Source of the DNA: Anaerolineales bacterium
GTDB taxonomy: Bacteria > Chloroflexota > Anaerolineae > Anaerolineales > UBA4823
Direction of reading: 5' to 3'
Assembly (NCBI GenBank): GCA_014859065.1
Contig: JACUUU010000003.1
Coordinates: 1 to 38,302 of the forward strand
DNA: 38,302 nucleotides
Positions within the stretch are counted from its first letter, which is position 1, and each line of letters begins with the position of its first letter. The translations under genes and the position numbers were made by a program. The notes below the pieces were generated by a model. The model was not told the DNA's origin. It saw only the letters and a program-made list of their open reading frames with translations, and ran no database searches. Below, one piece after another: positions 34,219 through 38,302 of the stretch.

Positions 34219-37200
34219 ATGTTTAAACCCGTTCCCCCTGATTTGCATATAAATCAAATGGAAGAGGGCATTCTGCGCTTCTGGAAACACCACCATATCT
34301 TCGAGAAGACCAATGATCTACGCTCAGGGTCCGCGCAGTATGTTTTTTATGAAGGGCCTCCAACGGCCAATGGTCAACCAGGTGTGCATCACATCCTGGC
34401 AAGAGCGTATAAGGATATATTTCTACGCTATAAAACCATGCGTGGATACCATGTCATCCGCCGAGGTGGTTGGGATACCCATGGGCTTCCTGTCGAGCTG
34501 GAGGTTGAGAAACAGCTCGGATTCAACTCAAAATTGCAGATCGAGGAGTATGGTATCGCTGCGTTCAATGAGTTATGTCGCCAATCTACCTTTGAGTACA
34601 TCCTGGATTGGGAACGGTTGACAGACAGGATTGCCTATTGGGTAGCTTTAGATGATGCTTATATCACTTATACGAACGATTACATCGAGTCTGTGTGGTG
34701 GATGCTGAAGGCATTCTGGGATAAAGACCTGCTCTACCAGGCCTTCAAGATCGTCCCGTACTGCCCTCGTTGCGGTACACCTCTCTCCGACCATGAAGTC
34801 GCTCAAGGATTTCAACAAACAGAAGACCCCTCAGCTTTTATCCGTCTTCCACTGGTGGACGACCCAGGTACTTCTTTGTTGGTATGGACTACAACACCCT
34901 GGACTCTCCCAGGTAATGTTGCGGTGGCTGTGCATCCTGAAAAAGAATACATAATCGTCGAGCGCGATCAACCCGACAGTGGCCGAGAAAGATTGATATT
35001 GTCTAAAGATAGCCTGGATGCTGTGTTCGGGGAGGAATCCATTGAGCGCGGTGAAACCTTTATGGGGAAAAAACTTAAAGGCTTGAAATATCATCCTCTA
35101 TTTACATTTCTGGCAGCTGACAAACCCGCACATTATGTCGTCTTGGAAGAATTTGTCAATAGCACCGAAGGTAGTGGTATAGCGCATATTTCACCCACAT
35201 TTAATACCCAAGATTTGAAAGTCGCATTAGATCACGATCTCCCCATCCTGCAGACGATTACTGAAGATGGGACTTTTATACCTGAGATCAAACCATGGAG
35301 TGGGAAATTTTTCAAAGACGCAGATCCATTAATCTTTAAAGATCTTGAGGCGCGAGGACTACTCCTAAATGTTGGTACCTATATCCATACCTATCCGTAT
35401 TGCTGGCGCTGCAGTACTCCTTTACTCTACTATGCCCGAGAAACATGGTATCTGCGCACTACTCAGTTTAAAGACCGGATGGTAGCTCTCAATCAACACA
35501 TCCGTTGGCATCCCGAACAAATCAAGAATAAACGTTTTGGAAACTGGCTTGAGAACAATGTCGATTGGGTGCTCGGGAGAGAACGATATTGGGGAATACC
35601 CCTTCCGATTTGGGAGTGTAAAGTCTGCCACCACCAATTAGCAGTCGGCTCCCTGTCAGAGCTCAATCAATATTCTGGAAAAGACCTTCCCGAATTAGAC
35701 CTTCACCGCCCATTTATTGATGGCGTTAAGATCCCCTGCCCACATTGCCAAGGAACTATGGAGCGGGTGAAGGATTTGATCGATGTTTGGTTCGATTCCG
35801 GCTCTATGCCAGCCGCTCAATGGCATTACCCTTTCGAAGGAGAAGATCTATTCAACAAACAGTTTCCAGCTGATTTTATTTGCGAAGCTTATGACCAGAC
35901 CCGCGGCTGGTTTTATTCCTTGCATGCCATCAGCACTATGCTTTTCGACCAGGAAGCTTATCGCAACGTGATTTGTCTTGGATTGATCCTAGATGCTGAA
36001 GGCAAAATAATGTCTAAGTCACAGAAAAACGTCATCGACCCCTGGGAAGTGATCAACACCCATGGATCTGACGCATTCCGTTGGTACCTTTACACCGCAA
36101 CCCCCCCAGATAAAGATCGCCGGTTTTCGGTTGAGCTGGTTGGAGGGGCAGTCCGCCAACTGACCTTACCTTTATGGAATGTGTATGCATTTTTCATCAC
36201 GCATGCTGTGCTGGAGCGATGGACACCAACCCCCGAGAATTCATCAACCAGGTCAGGTTCAAACGACTACACCTATCTGGATCGCTGGCTGCTGTCGGAA
36301 TTAAATCTTTTGATTGAAGAGGTTACCAGCGCTTTTGAAGATTTCAATACAATCCAGGCTACCCGTCCAATCCAGAAGTTTGTTGAAGCTCTATCTCGGT
36401 TGTATCTGAGGCATTCGCGCCACCGCTTCAGGAGAAATGACAATCCTGCTGATAAACAGGCTGCATTCAATACCCTTTATATAACCCTGGTCACCCTGTG
36501 CAAGCTGCTTGCCCCAGCCATGCCTTTGTTGGCTGAGGAGCTCTACCAAAACCTGGTACGCTCCTTGGATCAGGAAACCTTACCTTCTGTACACATGGTA
36601 GATTGGCCGCGAACAGATTGGAGCATGATTGACGATGTCCTCGGTCAGGAAATGCAGCTGTTGATGAAACTGGTATCGCTAGGCCACTCTGCTCGGAATC
36701 AAGCTGGTATAAAGGTTCGCCAACCCCTTTCAGAGATTCTTTTCTCAGTCCAGAATAAATCAGAACAGCTCATCATCGATCAACAAAAAAATTTACTGAC
36801 TAAAGAACTCAACGTGAAAACGGTCCGTTCATTGAATACGACCGAAGAGTTCTTATCGCACATATTGAATCCACTACCCGCAAAATTAGGCAGTAAGTAT
36901 AAGGCATTATATCCATCCATCAAACAGGCTATCCATGATCTCAATCCGGAGAAGGTAGCTTCCAATTTGCTGGATGGGATTCCTATAGAAGTGACCGTTG
37001 GTGACCAGAATTATGTGATCCAAGCGGACGAAGTCGAAATTCTAACCCAGCCACTCTCCTCAATGGTAGTCTCACGAGATGGACCTTACTTTGCTGCTTT
37101 GAATACAGAGTTGACTCCCAACTTGATCAGCGAAGGAATCATCCGCGAGCTGATTAGGCACATTCAAAGTTTACGCAAGCAAGCTGACCTTGAGTTCAAC

Positions 37201-37395
37201 GACCACATTCAGATCTACTTTCAGACCACACCCAGCATTTCGGAAATCTTCCAAGAGTACCGTGACTACATTTTGAAGGAAACTCGCGCCACTGCGATGA
37301 TCAAAGCTGCTCCTCCTGACGAATCCATTACCATGACTACCAGGTTCGATAACGAACTTTCAGTTTTAGGGCTTATGGAAGCACCTGAAAAATAG
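34219..37395 (+). CDS. ileS: Isoleucyl-tRNA synthetase (Thermus-like/type 2 style)
   Basis: A 1058-residue class I synthetase. HIGH appears as GVHH (55-58) in GPPTANGQPGVHHILARAYKD. GGWDTHGLPVELEVEKQLG is standard for IleRS. The editing domain has VWTTTPWTLPGNVAVAV and the NTQDLKVALDHDLPI segment with its conserved Asp. GKIMSKSQKN (595-604) is the KMSKS loop. Zinc-binding cysteines are in CPRCGTPLSDHE, CWRCSTPLL and CKVCHH/CPHCQG. The C-terminal anticodon-binding domain ends with ELIRHIQSLRKQADLEF. It is close in layout to the Thermus thermophilus enzyme and charges tRNA-Ile with Ile. It follows the first synthetase gene by 75 nt and is probably in the same T-box-controlled message. The ATG has only a weak GAGG before it. 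Confidence 0.95.
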   Translation: MFKPVPPDLHINQMEEGILRFWKHHHIFEKTNDLRSGSAQYVFYEGPPTANGQPGVHHILARAYKDIFLRYKTMRGYHVIRRGGWDTHGLPVELEVEKQLGFNSKLQIEEYGIAAFNELCRQSTFEYILDWERLTDRIAYWVALDDAYITYTNDYIESVWWMLKAFWDKDLLYQAFKIVPYCPRCGTPLSDHEVAQGFQQTEDPSAFIRLPLVDDPGTSLLVWTTTPWTLPGNVAVAVHPEKEYIIVERDQPDSGRERLILSKDSLDAVFGEESIERGETFMGKKLKGLKYHPLFTFLAADKPAHYVVLEEFVNSTEGSGIAHISPTFNTQDLKVALDHDLPILQTITEDGTFIPEIKPWSGKFFKDADPLIFKDLEARGLLLNVGTYIHTYPYCWRCSTPLLYYARETWYLRTTQFKDRMVALNQHIRWHPEQIKNKRFGNWLENNVDWVLGRERYWGIPLPIWECKVCHHQLAVGSLSELNQYSGKDLPELDLHRPFIDGVKIPCPHCQGTMERVKDLIDVWFDSGSMPAAQWHYPFEGEDLFNKQFPADFICEAYDQTRGWFYSLHAISTMLFDQEAYRNVICLGLILDAEGKIMSKSQKNVIDPWEVINTHGSDAFRWYLYTATPPDKDRRFSVELVGGAVRQLTLPLWNVYAFFITHAVLERWTPTPENSSTRSGSNDYTYLDRWLLSELNLLIEEVTSAFEDFNTIQATRPIQKFVEALSRLYLRHSRHRFRRNDNPADKQAAFNTLYITLVTLCKLLAPAMPLLAEELYQNLVRSLDQETLPSVHMVDWPRTDWSMIDDVLGQEMQLLMKLVSLGHSARNQAGIKVRQPLSEILFSVQNKSEQLIIDQQKNLLTKELNVKTVRSLNTTEEFLSHILNPLPAKLGSKYKALYPSIKQAIHDLNPEKVASNLLDGIPIEVTVGDQNYVIQADEVEILTQPLSSMVVSRDGPYFAALNTELTPNLISEGIIRELIRHIQSLRKQADLEFNDHIQIYFQTTPSISEIFQEYRDYILKETRATAMIKAAPPDESITMTTRFDNELSVLGLMEAPEK

Positions 37396-37477
37396 ATCAG
37401 AATTGGGGAGACATATATTGCAAAGCAGAAGCTTCATAGCAGGCTAATTCCACCATTAGTGGTAAAATTTAGACAAA

Positions 37478-38302
37478 ATGACTCCGGAAAATTTCGGGAA
37501 GAAAAAATCACTGGTTCGACTCCGTAAGAGCTGGTTCAGCTTTCTCCTTTTCATTGCGGGAATTCTCTCCATCGGATTCGCTGTGCTGCTGATTTCTTGG
37601 GATGTTCAGAATGCCTATCTCTGGCTTGTGATATCATCGCTCGCCCTGATATTATTCCTATGGATGCTTTGGGGTTTATTGAAAGACAACTACACAATAC
37701 AGACTAATACCTTTTCTCCAATTTTCGGGGCTGGCACCAACCTGACTATCTTACGCGGCATCATAATCGCATTACTCATGGGGTTCGTGTTCTCAACACG
37801 TCCTGATAATTGGATTATATGGGTGCCTGGTTCACTTTTTACCCTAGCTGTAATCTCCGATTATTTAGACGGCTACCTGGCACGCCTCACCAACCACACA
37901 ACCCGCCTGGGTGAAAAACTTGACACCAACCTGGATGGATGGACAATCCTGATCGGGTCTATTCTCGTCATTCAGTATGGTCAGGCTCCCTGGTGGTATA
38001 TATTCGTTGGTCTGGCGCGTTTCATATTCATAGGAGGTAGCTTGATACGCCGGCAACTCAAAATGCCAGTGTATCCACTGGAAGACAGCGTGAGGCGAAG
38101 AGCTTTTGCAGGAGCACAAATGGGGCTGATTGCTGTGCTGCTGCTGCCGATTTTCTCTCCCCCCGGCACGTTCTGGGCAGCTTCACTTTTCGCGCTTCCA
38201 TTCATCATTGGCTTTTTATTTGATTGGGCAATGGTGATTGGATTTCCGTTATCTGAATTGCTGCAGAAGCTGCCTCATAACCCTGCCGATAACGTGATTA
38301 GC
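37478..38302 (+). CDS. CDP-alcohol phosphatidyltransferase family protein (3' end outside window)
   Basis: An open frame of 275 codons from ATG 37478 to the window edge with no stop, so the C-terminus is missing. It has an N-terminal pair of hydrophobic segments (about residues 20-70), then the full family signature D-G-x2-A-R-x8-G-x3-D-x3-D as DYLDGYLARLTNHTTRLGEK followed by LDTNLDG, and further membrane helices. Enzymes of this family join CDP-diacylglycerol (or a CDP-alcohol) to an alcohol acceptor in the inner membrane, making phospholipid head groups such as phosphatidylglycerol phosphate or phosphatidylinositol phosphate. The acceptor cannot be told. There is no clear ribosome binding site. 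It lies 82 nt after ileS. Confidence 0.9.
   Translation, partial: MTPENFGKKKSLVRLRKSWFSFLLFIAGILSIGFAVLLISWDVQNAYLWLVISSLALILFLWMLWGLLKDNYTIQTNTFSPIFGAGTNLTILRGIIIALLMGFVFSTRPDNWIIWVPGSLFTLAVISDYLDGYLARLTNHTTRLGEKLDTNLDGWTILIGSILVIQYGQAPWWYIFVGLARFIFIGGSLIRRQLKMPVYPLEDSVRRRAFAGAQMGLIAVLLLPIFSPPGTFWAASLFALPFIIGFLFDWAMVIGFPLSELLQKLPHNPADNVIS

Noticed and set aside
1..38302. CRISPR array, prophage or intact insertion sequence
   Set aside because: No regularly spaced repeats, no transposase or integrase, and no phage structural genes are seen.

Overview
The window looks like a chromosomal segment of a Chloroflexota bacterium, most likely of the Anaerolineae type. This is inferred from gene content and protein style: two different isoleucyl-tRNA synthetases in tandem, a bacterial Vms1/eRF1-like protein, an AidB-like acyl-CoA dehydrogenase, a GAF/PAS histidine kinase with pseudo-receivers, and a soluble S9 peptidase behind a peptide ABC transporter. 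No marker here fixes the species. There is no phage, CRISPR array or intact insertion sequence.

Positions 1-6900 hold a minus-strand tRNA-Pro(TGG) with its own promoter and terminator, a crotonase-fold protein and a methyltransferase, and then a protein-quality-control neighbourhood: Hsp20, rhomboid protease, Vms1/eRF1-like protein, HtrA protease and CbpA/DnaJ. The last three are on the minus strand and may be one operon (cbpA, htrA, Vms1-like). Positions 7000-10100 hold two signalling proteins that begin with related degenerate receiver domains; the second is a full histidine kinase. A tRNA-Arg(GCG) follows, with its promoter inside the kinase gene. Positions 10100-13640 hold an orphan corrinoid protein, a gene-free stretch with a perfect 15-bp inverted repeat, an FMN-binding split-barrel protein and an AidB-like dehydrogenase.

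Positions 13770-21870 form a peptide acquisition unit: a strong promoter, a leader of about 280 nt with competing hairpins and a terminator-like hairpin, a lipoprotein binding protein, an intercistronic hairpin, two permeases, two ATPases and a prolyl-oligopeptidase-type enzyme. The layout suggests uptake of peptides and cleavage in the cytoplasm. A geranylgeranyl-reductase-type flavoprotein overlaps the end of that unit and SurE follows. On the minus strand come an operon-like trio (imidazolonepropionase, HD hydrolase, inositol-monophosphatase-like), then after a plus-strand fumarase/aspartase family enzyme a two-gene ABC exporter.

Positions 30175-38302 start with a promoter and a T-box riboswitch whose probable specifier is ATC (Ile). 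It precedes two consecutive full-length IleRS genes of different subfamilies, followed by a CDP-alcohol phosphatidyltransferase cut by the window edge. The most interesting items are the T-box-controlled tandem IleRS pair, the unassigned structured leader of the peptide operon, and the proteostasis neighbourhood around the Vms1-like gene.
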